In this document: positions 35,530 to 45,761 of the stretch, in pieces
Layout of the letters: each line of letters begins with the position of its first letter
Position numbering within the stretch: the stretch's first letter is position 1
Translations under genes and position numbers: made by a program
The notes under the pieces: generated by a model
Databases searched by the model: none
Seen by the model: only the letters and a program-made list of their open reading frames with translations
Told to the model about the DNA's origin: nothing
Assembly (NCBI RefSeq): GCF_000931445.1
Contig: NZ_CP010849.1
Location: 4,836,001 to 4,900,000, forward strand
Source of the DNA: Streptomyces cyaneogriseus subsp. noncyanogenus
Lineage (GTDB): Bacteria; Actinomycetota; Actinomycetes; Streptomycetales; Streptomycetaceae
Reading direction: 5' to 3'
DNA length: 64,000 nucleotides

Positions 35530-35823
35530 TCACCAGTCCGGCAGGGGCGGGGCCGTCTCCGACGGCGGCCGCGCCCAGGGCCGGGCGGTCACCGCCCACA
35601 CGGTGAACGCCAGCGCCGCCGCGCACAGCAGCAGCCACATCAGGCGCCGGGCCGCCACCCGGCGCCTGAGCACGCGCCGGCCGCGGCGCAGCGCGTCCGC
35701 GTACAGCTGCGGCGGCACCCGCGGCGGGGACTCCCGCATGATCCGCCGGACGGCCGCCTCCCGCTCCGCCCGGTTCACGGGCACCGCCCTGCGGTGCCGG
35801 GCCGCAGCGGGACGGCCGCGCAC
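35530..35823 (-). CDS. Small single-pass membrane protein downstream of the sigma-like gene
   Basis: Up to 97 residues from a GTG at 35823, 13 bp past the stop of the upstream gene; a GTG at 35778 (giving VNRAEREAAVRRIM) is an equally good start. A basic helical cytoplasmic part (REAAVRRIMRESPPRVPPQLYADALRRGRRVLRRR) precedes one membrane helix (LMWLLLCAAALAFTVWAVTA) and a short proline-rich outer tail. It is cotranscribed with the sigma-like gene and could be its membrane partner, but it shows no zinc anti-sigma motif. The function is unknown. Confidence 0.65.
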   Translation of the reverse strand: MRGRPAAARHRRAVPVNRAEREAAVRRIMRESPPRVPPQLYADALRRGRRVLRRRVAARRLMWLLLCAAALAFTVWAVTARPWARPPSETAPPLPDW

Positions 35824-35836
35824 CCGCGCGCGGGCC

Positions 35837-36358
35837 TCATGACACCGCCGTCCCGGCCGCCGTCTCCCGCTCCGCCGCGGGCGCGGGCCCCCGGGGCGGG
35901 TGGAGCACCGTGGCCGTCGCCCGGTCGCACACCGTGCGGACGTGTTCCGCGGTCAGGCCCAGCAGGGCCGCCGTCTGCTCCTCGGCGACGCCCTCGTGCA
36001 GCCTGAGGACGAGGACCAGCCGTTCCCGCGCGCTCAGCCGGGCCAGCGGGCCGCGGGGCCGGGGCCGGGTACGGCCGGGAGCGGCGGGGCGGCCCCGCGC
36101 CTCGTGGGCGAAGCGGATCGCCAGGTGCCGGCGGGTCTGGTCGTAGGGGTCCTCGCCGTCCACGCCGCGCAGGCCGTCCCAGCGGGCGTAGGTGTGCGCC
36201 AGGGCGAGGGTCAGCAGGCGCCGCGCGCGCGGGTTGTCGCCGGGCGCCTCCGCGGTCAGCAGGGTGGCGGTGTGCAGCAGCCGCCCCGCCGCGCCCGCGA
36301 CGAAGGTCCGGAACTCCTCGGCCCGGCGGGCGTCCCGGGACGCATGCCGTTCTCGCAC
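35837..36358 (-). CDS. Sigma-70-like regulator with region 4 helix-turn-helix
   Basis: The 173-residue protein starts from a GTG at 36356-36358 behind GGGAGG. The C-terminal part is a sigma region 4 (LSARERLVLVLRLHEGVAEEQTAALLGLTAEHVRTVCDRATATV). The N-terminal half is a helical segment (RAEEFRTFVAGAAGRLLHTATLL...RRLLTLALAHTYARWDGL) that matches the SigE-like streptomycete ECF pattern, but the conserved region 2 core is weak. It may be a degenerate ECF sigma factor or a sigma-like DNA-binding protein. Upstream reading frame to 36475 is rejected as lacking a ribosome-binding site. Confidence 0.75.
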   Translation of the reverse strand: MRERHASRDARRAEEFRTFVAGAAGRLLHTATLLTAEAPGDNPRARRLLTLALAHTYARWDGLRGVDGEDPYDQTRRHLAIRFAHEARGRPAAPGRTRPRPRGPLARLSARERLVLVLRLHEGVAEEQTAALLGLTAEHVRTVCDRATATVLHPPRGPAPAAERETAAGTAVS

Positions 36359-36518
36359 CGTGCCTCCCGCCTGAGGGCGACCCTGAGGGAACGGGACCCG
36401 GGCCGGGCGCGGGACGTGCCCGCCCGCGACGCGGGACCCGGTCTCATATGAGGCCCGCGGCGGGCCGTGGGTCAAGAGACGGGCCGCAAGCGGAACCCGG
36501 CGCTTCCGAGAGGCCCTG

Positions 36519-37040
36519 CTAGGAGGCCGGGGGCGTCTCCGAGCCCGGTACGCCCGGGAGTGCCATCCGCGCGGACAGCGCGCCGTTGAAGCGGGTGAGG
36601 AGCGTGCAGAACGCCTCGCGCTCCTCCGGCGCCCAGTCCCGGGTCAGCTCCGCCATGAGCTGCCGTCTGGAGGAACGCACCTCCTCCAGACGGGCGGCGC
36701 CGCGCGGGGAGAGCTGGAGCACCACCGCGCGCCCGTCCTCGGGGTGCGAGGTGCGCTTGACGAGTCCGGTGTCGACGAGCGGAGCCACCTGCCGCGTGAC
36801 GGTCGAGGAGTCGATCCCCATGCTCGCGGCGAGTGCCTTGACGCCCATCGGCCCCTCCTTGTCGAGCCGGTTGAGCAGCAGGTACGCGGCGCGGTCCATC
36901 GAGTTGCGCACCTGCCCGACTCCGCCGAGGCGGGTCTGTTCTGCACGGCGGGCGAACACCGCCACCTCGTGCTGCAGCGTGTCGAGGAGACCGCTGTCAC
37001 CGACGGTCGTCAGGTCCGTCATGTCAGGTGTTGTGGGCAT
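36519..37040 (-). CDS. MarR-family transcriptional regulator
   Basis: The 173-residue protein has the MarR winged helix: RAAYLLLNRLDKEGPMGVKALAASMGIDSSTVTRQVAPLVDTGLVKRTSHPEDGRAV in positions ~50-108, flanked by dimerisation helices. The DGRAV wing is typical. It is divergent from ilvA with 144 bp between the genes, so it may regulate that gene or itself; no clear palindrome was found. An internal ATG at codon 7 is an alternative start. Confidence 0.88.
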   Translation of the reverse strand: MPTTPDMTDLTTVGDSGLLDTLQHEVAVFARRAEQTRLGGVGQVRNSMDRAAYLLLNRLDKEGPMGVKALAASMGIDSSTVTRQVAPLVDTGLVKRTSHPEDGRAVVLQLSPRGAARLEEVRSSRRQLMAELTRDWAPEEREAFCTLLTRFNGALSARMALPGVPGSETPPAS

Positions 37041-37184
37041 GGCCGGAGGCTCACTTCGTGGAGGGCTGCTGGTTGGGGGACAGGGTACGCGGCCGGGCGG
37101 CGGGGCGTACCGGCGCTGCGCGATGCGGATCCCGCGGGTTGGTCACCGCCCGCCTCCGCGGCGGTGAACTGCGATGCTGGAGCC

Positions 37185-38414
37185 ATGAGCTACCGCACGG
37201 TCTCCTCCCTGCGCCCCGTCACCCTCGACGACGTACGCGGCGCCCAGAAGATGCTGTCGGGCGTGGCGCGGGTGACGGCGATGGAGGGCAGCAGGCACCT
37301 GTCCCGGCTGATCGGCGCTCCGGTGCACCTCAAGTGCGAGAACCTCCAGCGGACAGGGTCTTTCAAGCTGCGCGGCGCCTACGTCCGGATCGCGGGGCTG
37401 CTGCCGGAGGAGCGGGCCGCCGGTGTGGTCGCCGCGAGCGCCGGGAATCACGCGCAAGGGGTAGCCCTCGCGTCGACGCTGCTCGGGGTGCGGTCGACGG
37501 TGTTCATGCCGAAGGGCGCTCCGCTGCCGAAGATCAGCGCGACGCGCGAGTACGGCGCGGAGGTGCGGCTGCACGGCCAGGTGGTCGACGAGACGCTGGC
37601 CGCCGCGCAGGAGTACGCGGCCGGGACCGGCGCGGTCTTCATCCACCCCTTCGACCACCCCGACGTCATCGCCGGCCAGGGCACGGTCGGCCTGGAGATC
37701 CTGGAGCAGTGCCCGGAGGTCCGCACGATCGTCGTCGGCATCGGCGGCGGCGGGCTGGCGGCCGGGATCGCGGTGGCGGTGAAGGAGATCCGGCCGGATG
37801 TGCGGATCGTCGGCGTCCAGGCGGAGGGCGCGGCGGCGTACCCGCCGTCGCTGGCCGCCGGGCGGCCGGTGTCGCTGCGCAACCCGGCGACGATGGCCGA
37901 CGGCATCAAGGTCGGGCGGCCCGGCGACGTGCCGTTCGGCATCGTCGGCGATCTGGTGGACGAGGTCCGCACGGTCACCGAGGACGAGCTGTCGGCCGCG
38001 CTGCTGCTCTGCCTGGAGCGGGCGAAGCTGGTCGTCGAGCCGGCCGGGGCGAGTCCGGTCGCGGCCCTGCTGAGCGAGTCGGACGCATTCGAGGGGCCGG
38101 TCGTCGCGGTGCTGTCGGGCGGGAACGTCGATCCGGTCCTGATGCAGCGGGTGCTGCGCCACGGCATGGCCGCGCAGGGCCGCTATCTGGCCGTCCGCCT
38201 GCGTCTGACGGACCGGCCGGGCGCCCTGGCCACGCTGCTCGGCGTGCTGTCGGCGGTGGACGCCAACGTCCTGGACGTGAGCCATGTGCGGACCGATCCG
38301 CGGCTCGGTCTCACGGAGGCGGAGGTCGAACTGCATCTGGAGACCAAGGGCCCGGTGCACTGCGCGGAGGTCGGCCGGGCGCTGCGCGACGCGGGCTACA
38401 CGGTCATGGCCTGA
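37185..38414 (+). CDS. ilvA: Threonine ammonia-lyase (threonine dehydratase)
   Basis: The 409-residue fold-type II PLP enzyme deaminates threonine to 2-oxobutyrate. The PLP lysine is in TGSFKLRGAY, the phosphate-binding loop is GIGGGGLAAG, and NHAQGVALAS is the substrate loop. A single C-terminal ACT-like domain (RLRLTDRPGALATLLGVLSAVDANVLDV) suggests the shorter, catabolic or weakly feedback-regulated form rather than the two-ACT biosynthetic form. In streptomycetes 2-oxobutyrate also feeds propionyl-CoA, linking to the carboxylase genes in this window. The ATG at 37185 is chosen on the conserved N-terminus. Confidence 0.92.
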   Translation: MSYRTVSSLRPVTLDDVRGAQKMLSGVARVTAMEGSRHLSRLIGAPVHLKCENLQRTGSFKLRGAYVRIAGLLPEERAAGVVAASAGNHAQGVALASTLLGVRSTVFMPKGAPLPKISATREYGAEVRLHGQVVDETLAAAQEYAAGTGAVFIHPFDHPDVIAGQGTVGLEILEQCPEVRTIVVGIGGGGLAAGIAVAVKEIRPDVRIVGVQAEGAAAYPPSLAAGRPVSLRNPATMADGIKVGRPGDVPFGIVGDLVDEVRTVTEDELSAALLLCLERAKLVVEPAGASPVAALLSESDAFEGPVVAVLSGGNVDPVLMQRVLRHGMAAQGRYLAVRLRLTDRPGALATLLGVLSAVDANVLDVSHVRTDPRLGLTEAEVELHLETKGPVHCAEVGRALRDAGYTVMA

Positions 38415-38517
38415 GCGGGCCGGTACCGGGGGCGCGCGGGGCGCGGGCCTCGCGACGGGCCCGCCCGGTCCGTGTCCCTCGGACGGCCGGGCGCCGCGGA
38501 CGGTGCCGACGGAGCGC

Positions 38518-38555
38518 GCAGGCCCCCGGCGTCACCGGGGACGCCGGGGGCCTGC
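38518..38555. terminator. Bidirectional terminator between ilvA and greA
   Basis: A perfect 16-bp stem (GCAGGCCCCCGGCGTC at 38518-38533, complement at 38540-38555) with a 6-nt loop lies between two convergent genes. Confidence 0.88.
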
Positions 38556-38584
38556 GGGCCTGTCGTTCGAAAAGCCCAGGTCCG

Positions 38585-39082
38585 TCAGCCGTTGTACGGC
38601 TCGGCCTTGAGGATCTTCACCGAGGCCTTCTTGCCGTTCGGCAGCTCGTACTCCGCGTTCTCGCCGACCTTGTGGCCGATGACGCCACCGCCCAGCGGGG
38701 ACTGCGGCGAGTAGGTCTCGATCTCGGAGCTCGCGTATTCGCGGGAGGCGAGCAGGAAGGTCAGCGTGTCGTCCTCGTCGCCGTCGAAGGCGATCGTGAC
38801 CACCATGCCCGGTGCCACCGCGCCGTTCGACGCCGGCGGCTCGCCGACCTTGGCGTTCTCGAGGAGCTGGGTCAGCTGGCGCACACGGAGCTCCTGCTTG
38901 CCCTGCTCCTCCTTGGCCGCGTGGTACCCGCCGTTCTCACGCAGGTCGCCCTCCTCGCGCGCGGCGGCGATCTTGGCGGCGATCTCCGTGCGCGCGGGAC
39001 CAGTAAGGTACTCAAGCTCGTCCTTGAGCTTGTTGTACGCCTCCTGGGTCAGCCAGGTGACGTTCTCGCTGGTCTGGGTCAC
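38585..39082 (-). CDS. greA: Transcription elongation factor GreA
   Basis: The 165-residue protein rescues backtracked RNA polymerase by stimulating transcript cleavage. The N-terminal coiled coil (WLTQEAYNKLKDELEYLTGPARTEIAAKIAAAREEGDLRENGGYHAAKEEQ) carries the tip acidic residues in the GDLRENGGYHAAKE motif. The C-terminal FKBP-like domain is complete (SPLGGGVIGHKVGE). The GTG at 39080-39082 is preceded by GAGGAG; the longer frame lacks support. Confidence 0.95.
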   Translation of the reverse strand: MTQTSENVTWLTQEAYNKLKDELEYLTGPARTEIAAKIAAAREEGDLRENGGYHAAKEEQGKQELRVRQLTQLLENAKVGEPPASNGAVAPGMVVTIAFDGDEDDTLTFLLASREYASSEIETYSPQSPLGGGVIGHKVGENAEYELPNGKKASVKILKAEPYNG

Positions 39083-39260
39083 AGGTGCTCCTCGTAGGTA
39101 CTGGGAATACAAAGCATCGCCCTACCCAGAAGAATGTTCCTCCACGGATGGGCGAAACCACGAGCCTAACAATTCAGGGGCGAAAGGGGGAGGACATAAG
39201 CCCCCAGATCTACGTCAACGCAGGTCAGCGGGTGGGTATTCCGGGCCGTGTCCGTCGGTG

Positions 39261-39659
39261 TCAGTCGGCGTGGCAGCCGAGGAGCTCGGCCGTGGTGCCC
39301 TGGGCCTTGGTACGGAGCGTGACGACCCGGTCGATGCGGGTGTCGTCCCCGCCGAAGCGGAAGTCGGCCCGGCCGACCTCCTCGCCGCTCTCCGCCTGGG
39401 AGCGCAGGGTGCAGTAGCCGTCGGCGCCGGCGTCCTTGCGGACCTCCAGATGCACCGCGACCGCGTCCTCGGAGATGTCGAAGCTGATCACTTCGGCGCT
39501 GATCTCGTTCTTGCCGACGTAGTGGTAGCCGAAGTAGCCGACGAGGGCGAGCAGCAGGACCGCCAGGACGGCGCCGACCGTCTTGAGCGTGCGGTCGGCC
39601 CGTTCGTCCGAGGAGCGGCCGTAGCGGCCCTCGGGAAGTCGCGTGCTCGCCGTGCTCAT
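39261..39659 (-). CDS. DUF4307-family membrane protein
   Basis: A 132-residue protein with one membrane helix (TVGAVLAVLLLALVGYFGYHYVG, about residues 27-49) and a C-terminal extracytoplasmic beta-sandwich-like domain (EISAEVISFDISEDAVAVHLEVRKDAGADGYC) with two cysteines (YCTLRS and LLGCHAD) that could form a disulfide. This matches the actinobacterial DUF4307 family found next to mca. GAGAGGA precedes the ATG at 39659. Its role is unknown; the neighbour suggests a link to thiol homeostasis. Confidence 0.85.
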   Translation of the reverse strand: MSTASTRLPEGRYGRSSDERADRTLKTVGAVLAVLLLALVGYFGYHYVGKNEISAEVISFDISEDAVAVHLEVRKDAGADGYCTLRSQAESGEEVGRADFRFGGDDTRIDRVVTLRTKAQGTTAELLGCHAD

Positions 39660-39858
39660 GATCGTCCTCTCGGCAGGAGCGGGACGGGATGTCCCGAAAG
39701 AGGCCCCGGAGCCCGGCTCCGGAATTATTCGTCCTCCGATTCGGTCACTATAGAAGCCCCCGCCTGCGACCCGGCCGCCGCCCCTCGCGGAGTCCCCGGG
39801 GCGGCACCCATTGGACTGCGCCGACACACAGGGCGCCGACTTGACCGAGGATTGAGTC

Positions 39859-40740
39859 TTGACTGACCAGCTACGACTGATGGCCGTCCACGCCCACCCC
39901 GACGACGAGTCGAGCAAGGGCGCGGCCACCATGGCGAAGTACGTGTCCGAGGGGGTGGACGTGCTGGTGGTGACCTGCACGGGCGGCGAACGCGGCTCCA
40001 TCCTCAACCCCAAGCTCCAGGGCGACGCGTACATCGAGGAGCACATTCACGAGGTGCGCAAGAAGGAGATGGACGAGGCCCGGGAGATCCTCGGCGTCAA
40101 GCAGGAGTGGCTCGGCTTCGTCGATTCCGGCCTGCCCGAGGGCGACCCGCTGCCGCCGCTGCCGGAGGGCTGCTTCGCCCTGGAGGACGTCGACAAGGCC
40201 GCCGGCGAGCTGGTGCGGAAGATCCGCTCCTTCCGTCCGCAGGTGATCACCACCTACGACGAGAACGGCGGCTACCCGCACCCGGACCACATCATGACCC
40301 ACAAGATCACGATGGTGGCGTTCGAGGGCGCGACGGACACGGAGAAGTACCCGGAGGGCGAGTTCGGCCCGGCCTGGCAGCCGCTGAAGCTGTACTACAA
40401 CCAGGGCTTCAACCGGCCCCGCACCGAGGCGCTGCACCGGGCGATGACCGAGCGCGGCCTGGAGTCCCCGTACGGCGAGTGGCTGAAGCGGTGGGACGAG
40501 TTCGACCGCCCCGAGCGCACCCTGACCACGTACGTGCCCTGCGCCGACTTCTTCGAGATCCGCGACAAGGCGCTGATCGCGCACGCCACGCAGATCGACC
40601 CCGACGGCGGCTGGTTCCGGGTGCCGATGGAGCTCCAGAAGGAGGTCTGGCCCACCGAGGAGTACGAGCTCGCGAAGTCTCTCGTGGACACCTCCCTCCC
40701 CGAGGACGACCTCTTCGCGGGCATCCGGGACAATGCCTGA
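39859..40740 (+). CDS. mca: Mycothiol S-conjugate amidase
   Basis: The 293-residue zinc amidase cuts mycothiol conjugates of electrophiles and antibiotics to a mercapturic acid and GlcN-inositol. Zinc ligands lie in HAHPDDES (His13, Asp16) and YPHPDHI (His in HPDH). GGERGSIL and the conserved helix RKKEMDEAREILGV are present. The TTG at 39859 is the start: it gives MTDQLRLMAVHAHPDDE, exactly the family N-terminus, with GAGGA about 7 nt before. It defines the organism as a mycothiol user. Confidence 0.95.
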   Translation: MTDQLRLMAVHAHPDDESSKGAATMAKYVSEGVDVLVVTCTGGERGSILNPKLQGDAYIEEHIHEVRKKEMDEAREILGVKQEWLGFVDSGLPEGDPLPPLPEGCFALEDVDKAAGELVRKIRSFRPQVITTYDENGGYPHPDHIMTHKITMVAFEGATDTEKYPEGEFGPAWQPLKLYYNQGFNRPRTEALHRAMTERGLESPYGEWLKRWDEFDRPERTLTTYVPCADFFEIRDKALIAHATQIDPDGGWFRVPMELQKEVWPTEEYELAKSLVDTSLPEDDLFAGIRDNA

Positions 40741-40741
40741 C

Positions 40742-40975
40742 ATGAGCGCAAGCGCAAGCCTGGCAATGACGCACCTCGTCACCCTCGCCGAGGTCGACAA
40801 GGACAAGGTCACCCCCGGTGTCCTCGGCTTCATCGTCTTCGCGGTGATGGCCCTGGCGGTGTGGGGTCTGATGAAGTCGATGAACAGGCACATGGGCAAG
40901 GTCGACTTCAAGGAGGCCGCGGACCCGGACGCGGAGCCGGGCACGGACGCCGGCAGCGCCCCCGCCAAGGGCTGA
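40742..40975 (+). CDS. Small single-pass membrane protein downstream of mca
   Basis: A protein of about 77 residues: a short N-terminal part (THLVTLAEVDKDKVTPG), one membrane helix (VLGFIVFAVMALAVWGLM) and a charged cytoplasmic tail rich in Asp/Ala/Pro. In-frame ATGs at 40733 (overlapping the mca stop) and 40769 are alternatives. The overlap or near-overlap with mca implies translational coupling. The family is common in streptomycetes but has no known function. Confidence 0.75.
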   Translation: MSASASLAMTHLVTLAEVDKDKVTPGVLGFIVFAVMALAVWGLMKSMNRHMGKVDFKEAADPDAEPGTDAGSAPAKG

Positions 40976-41179
40976 CCCGCGGCGGCCTCCGCCTCACCCC
41001 CCGGGCGCGGCGGCCCGGCCGGACACCCCCGCCGAGCCGCCACGCCCGCACCCCCGCCCTCCGGCGCCCCTCGTTCCCGCGGCAGTGCGCCGGGCCCGCG
41101 TCCCGCGGGGAGGGGACGCACGGCGGGCCCGGCGGTGTGCCGTCCGGCGCGGGGCGGGTACTGGGGCAGGATGGACACC

Positions 41180-43207
<2,028 letters not shown>

Positions 43208-43257
43208 ACGGCCGCGCGCCTCGGACGCCGCCCGGGACGGGTGACCGTCCGGCGTGC

Positions 43258-43989
43258 TCAGCCGCGCCGGGCGTCCCGGCTCAGCGCCCGCTCCACGATC
43301 GCCTCCAACTGGTCGTGGTGGGCGCCCTTCCAGTAGGCGCGCCCGCACGCGCTGCACTGCGCGAACACGTCGTACGTCCGCTGCGTGCCGCCCTTGAGCT
43401 GGTCGGCGACCTCCTCCTTGGCGGCCCGCCGCAGCAGGCCGTTGCAGGCGGTGCACCGGGTCCACGGGCGCAGCTCGGGCCGGAACCGGTCCAGGACGTC
43501 GTGGAGCTGGTCGTCGGGGCGGGTGCTGTAGACGAAGGCGCCCGCCCACAGCTCGCGGCGGCGCAGCAGGCCCCGGTCGCGGCTGAGCATGACGCGCTTC
43601 TCGGCGGCGGACCGGGCGGCGAGCGCCGGGTCGCCGATGTCCGTGGACTCGTAGGCGGTGTCCACGCCGAGCAGCCGCAGGCGGCGGGCGAGGGTGCCGA
43701 GGTGCACGTCGAGGAGGAAGCGCAGGGGAGCGCCCGGCACCCGCTGCGGGCGCTCGACGCTCCGGACGGTCACCGACTCGCCGGCCGCGGGCACATGGGC
43801 GGGCGCCACCTCGCGGCCGTCCACGACGAGCGTCCCGACCTCGGTCAGCGGCACTCCGAGGGACTCGACGACATGGCCGAGGGTGGAGACGCCGTCGGTG
43901 GCGACCCGGGTGGCGCCGCCGCGGCGGGCCTGCGGGACGAACACGTGCAGGGCGGGGGCGAACTCGACGTGGATCTCCGGACCGTTCAC
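43258..43989 (-). CDS. Ubiquitin-like plus Mut7-C nuclease-like protein
   Basis: The 243-residue protein has a ubiquitin/MoaD-like N-terminal half (about residues 1-85, with TLVVDGREVAPAHVPAAGESVTVR). The Mut7-C domain begins at RFLLDVHLGTLARRLRLLGVDTAYE and has the PIN-like acidic residues (DVHL, SRDRGLL). A zinc ribbon follows (RCTACNGLL...AQCSACGRAYW). Mut7-C domains are predicted RNases. The ubiquitin-like fusion is a known but uncharacterised architecture. The GTG at 43989 has GACGAGG just before it. Confidence 0.88.
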   Translation of the reverse strand: MNGPEIHVEFAPALHVFVPQARRGGATRVATDGVSTLGHVVESLGVPLTEVGTLVVDGREVAPAHVPAAGESVTVRSVERPQRVPGAPLRFLLDVHLGTLARRLRLLGVDTAYESTDIGDPALAARSAAEKRVMLSRDRGLLRRRELWAGAFVYSTRPDDQLHDVLDRFRPELRPWTRCTACNGLLRRAAKEEVADQLKGGTQRTYDVFAQCSACGRAYWKGAHHDQLEAIVERALSRDARRG

Positions 43990-44022
43990 CTCGTCAGGAT
44001 GTCATGCGGGCCGGCCGCGGCC

Positions 44023-44661
44023 TCAGGGTTTTCCGGCGGGCAGGCCGTTCTCCAGGACGTCCAGGGCGCGGTCGACCAGGTCGGCCAGATCGCCCTCGTG
44101 CTCGTGCTCGGCCCAGTAGCGCGAGACCTCCATCAGGCCGCCGATCAGGGACATCGTGAGGACCCTGACCTCCAGGCCGTCGGCGTCGAGGCCGGTGCGC
44201 TCGGCGATGGCCCGGCCCAGCAGGCGCCCGGTGGCCACCATGCTCTCCATCATCCGCGCGCGCACCGCCGGCACCTCGGCCATCAGCCGGGTCCGCAGCC
44301 GGGTCACCTCGGCGCTCTCCCCGACGCCGACGCCGATGGCCTTGCGCATCACGTACCGGATGGAGGTCGGCCACGGCTCCTCGGCGGGCCGGGCGGCCAG
44401 CTCCTCCACCATGACCGGGTCGTACGCGTCGGTGAGGACGATGTCCTCCTTGGTGGGGAAGTACCGGAAGACGGTCGACGGCGAGACCTCCGCACGCTCG
44501 GCGATCTGCTCGATCGTCGTGGCCTCGTACCCCTGCTCCCGCACCAGCGCGTAGGTCGCGGAGCGGATCGCCTCCCGCGTCTTGATCTTCTTGCGCTCGC
44601 GCAGTCCCGGCTGGGGGCGGTCGGCGGGGTGGGGGGTGCGTGCGGCCGTCATGGTCGTCAT
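44023..44661 (-). CDS. TetR-family transcriptional regulator
   Basis: The 212-residue protein has the TetR DNA-binding domain (KKIKTREAIRSATYALVREQGYEATTIEQIAERAEVSPSTVFRYFPTKEDIV, about residues 24-75) and a TetR_C-type ligand domain of helices. The start ATG at 44659-44661 overlaps the TGA of the preceding MFS remnant in an ATGA junction, so it was translationally coupled to an efflux pump that it probably controlled. Its strand mate upstream has since been lost. Confidence 0.9.
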   Translation of the reverse strand: MTTMTAARTPHPADRPQPGLRERKKIKTREAIRSATYALVREQGYEATTIEQIAERAEVSPSTVFRYFPTKEDIVLTDAYDPVMVEELAARPAEEPWPTSIRYVMRKAIGVGVGESAEVTRLRTRLMAEVPAVRARMMESMVATGRLLGRAIAERTGLDADGLEVRVLTMSLIGGLMEVSRYWAEHEHEGDLADLVDRALDVLENGLPAGKP

Positions 44662-44822
44662 TGTCGGGCATGCTCCCCGGGGGCGGCCACGTCCCGGCCG
44701 GTGGCGCCCGCGGCCCGGCCCGGCAGCAGCGCCCCCGCCGTCGGCGCGGCGACCAGCACCGCGAGGGCGCACACCAGCAGGACGACGCCCATGCCGTGGA
44801 CGTAGGCGGCGTCCGCGGGCAC
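44658..44822 (-). pseudogene. C-terminal remnant of an MFS (DHA2-like) efflux transporter
   Basis: Fifty-four codons (VPADAAYVHGMGVVLLVC...) encode what looks like the last membrane helix and tail of a 14-helix drug exporter (ADAAYVHGMGVVLLVCALAV, then LVAAPTAGALLPGR). The stop overlaps the tetR ATG. The rest of the transporter is missing: upstream lies the terminator of the hemolysin III gene. A GTG at 44822 could give a tiny protein, but I read it as a deletion relic. Confidence 0.65.
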
Positions 44823-44828
44823 AGAAAA

Positions 44829-44856
44829 ATGGCCACGGCTCGTGAGCCGTGGCCAT
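44829..44856 (-). terminator. Rho-independent terminator of the hemolysin III gene
   Basis: A perfect 12-bp stem (ATGGCCACGGCT at 44829-44840, complement at 44845-44856) with loop CGTG is followed, on the minus strand, by TTTTT (44829-44825). This is the only classical U-tract terminator in the window. It sits 16 bp past the stop. Confidence 0.9.
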
Positions 44857-44872
44857 CGGGGGAGCGGGTGGG

Positions 44873-45586
44873 TCACGCGTGCTGGTACGCCACCAGGGAG
44901 ATCCCCACGTAGTGCGCGATGAACGCCGCCAGGGTGAGGGAGTGGAACACCTCGTGGAAGCCGAACCAGCGCGGTGACGGGTTCGGCCGCTTGATGCCGT
45001 AGACCACCCCTCCCACGCTGTAGAGCACACCGCCGACGATCACCAGGACCAGGACGGTGACGCCGCCGGCGCGCAGGAAGTCGGGGAGGTAGAAGACGGC
45101 CGCCCAGCCCATGGCGATGTAGCAGGGGGTGTAGAGCCAGCGGGGGGCACCGACCCAGAAGACGCGGAAGGCGATGCCGGCCGCCGCGGCGGCCCAGATG
45201 CCCCACAGCAGCCACTGCCCCTTGGCGCCCGGCAGCAGCAGCATCGCCAGCGGGGTGTACGTGCCGGCGATGATCAGGAAGATGTTGGAGTGGTCCAGCC
45301 GGCGCAGGACGCGGTCCATGCGCGGGCTCCAGTCGCCCCGGTGGTACAGGGCGCTGACCCCGAAGAGCAGACAGGCCGTCAGAGCGTAGATTCCGCAGGC
45401 GATCCGGCCTCTGGTCGAGTCGGCCAGGGCGGTGAGCACCAGGCCCGCGACCAGGGCGGCCGGAAACATGCCGAGGTGCAGCCAGCCGCGGAGTTTGGGC
45501 TTGACCGGATGCGGCAGGGAGAGCGCGACGGGACCGCGGCCGGCGGCCTGCGTGTCCCTGGGCGCATCGAATGCGGACGCAGTCAT
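44873..45586 (-). CDS. Hemolysin III family (PAQR/TrhA-like) membrane protein
   Basis: The 237-residue protein has seven membrane segments and the PAQR metal-site motifs: SALYHRGDWSP (His plus acidic residue), LDHSNIFLIIAGTYTPL and the C-terminal HEVFHSLTLAAFIAHY histidines. Family members are metal-dependent membrane hydrolase-like proteins affecting membrane lipid homeostasis; the haemolysin name is historical. The ATG at 45586 begins a normal soluble N-terminal segment. Confidence 0.9.
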   Translation of the reverse strand: MTASAFDAPRDTQAAGRGPVALSLPHPVKPKLRGWLHLGMFPAALVAGLVLTALADSTRGRIACGIYALTACLLFGVSALYHRGDWSPRMDRVLRRLDHSNIFLIIAGTYTPLAMLLLPGAKGQWLLWGIWAAAAAGIAFRVFWVGAPRWLYTPCYIAMGWAAVFYLPDFLRAGGVTVLVLVIVGGVLYSVGGVVYGIKRPNPSPRWFGFHEVFHSLTLAAFIAHYVGISLVAYQHA

Positions 45587-45761
45587 GGACGCATCGTACC
45601 TACGGGACCGTAACTTACATATCAGTCAGACCACATGAGCGTTCGGGCGTGGTCATCGTCTCACGGGGTACCCGGGCCCGCACCTTTCTCACCTCCGCCC
45701 CTTCCGACGGGGCGCCTTCGCCGTTCCCATCGGGCGCGTGCCGGTTCGTGGAGGTAAAAGA

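Noticed and set aside
43994-44836. 280-codon minus-strand frame over tetR
   Set aside because: It is out of frame with the clear TetR protein and contains no domain; the true product uses the frame starting at 44661.
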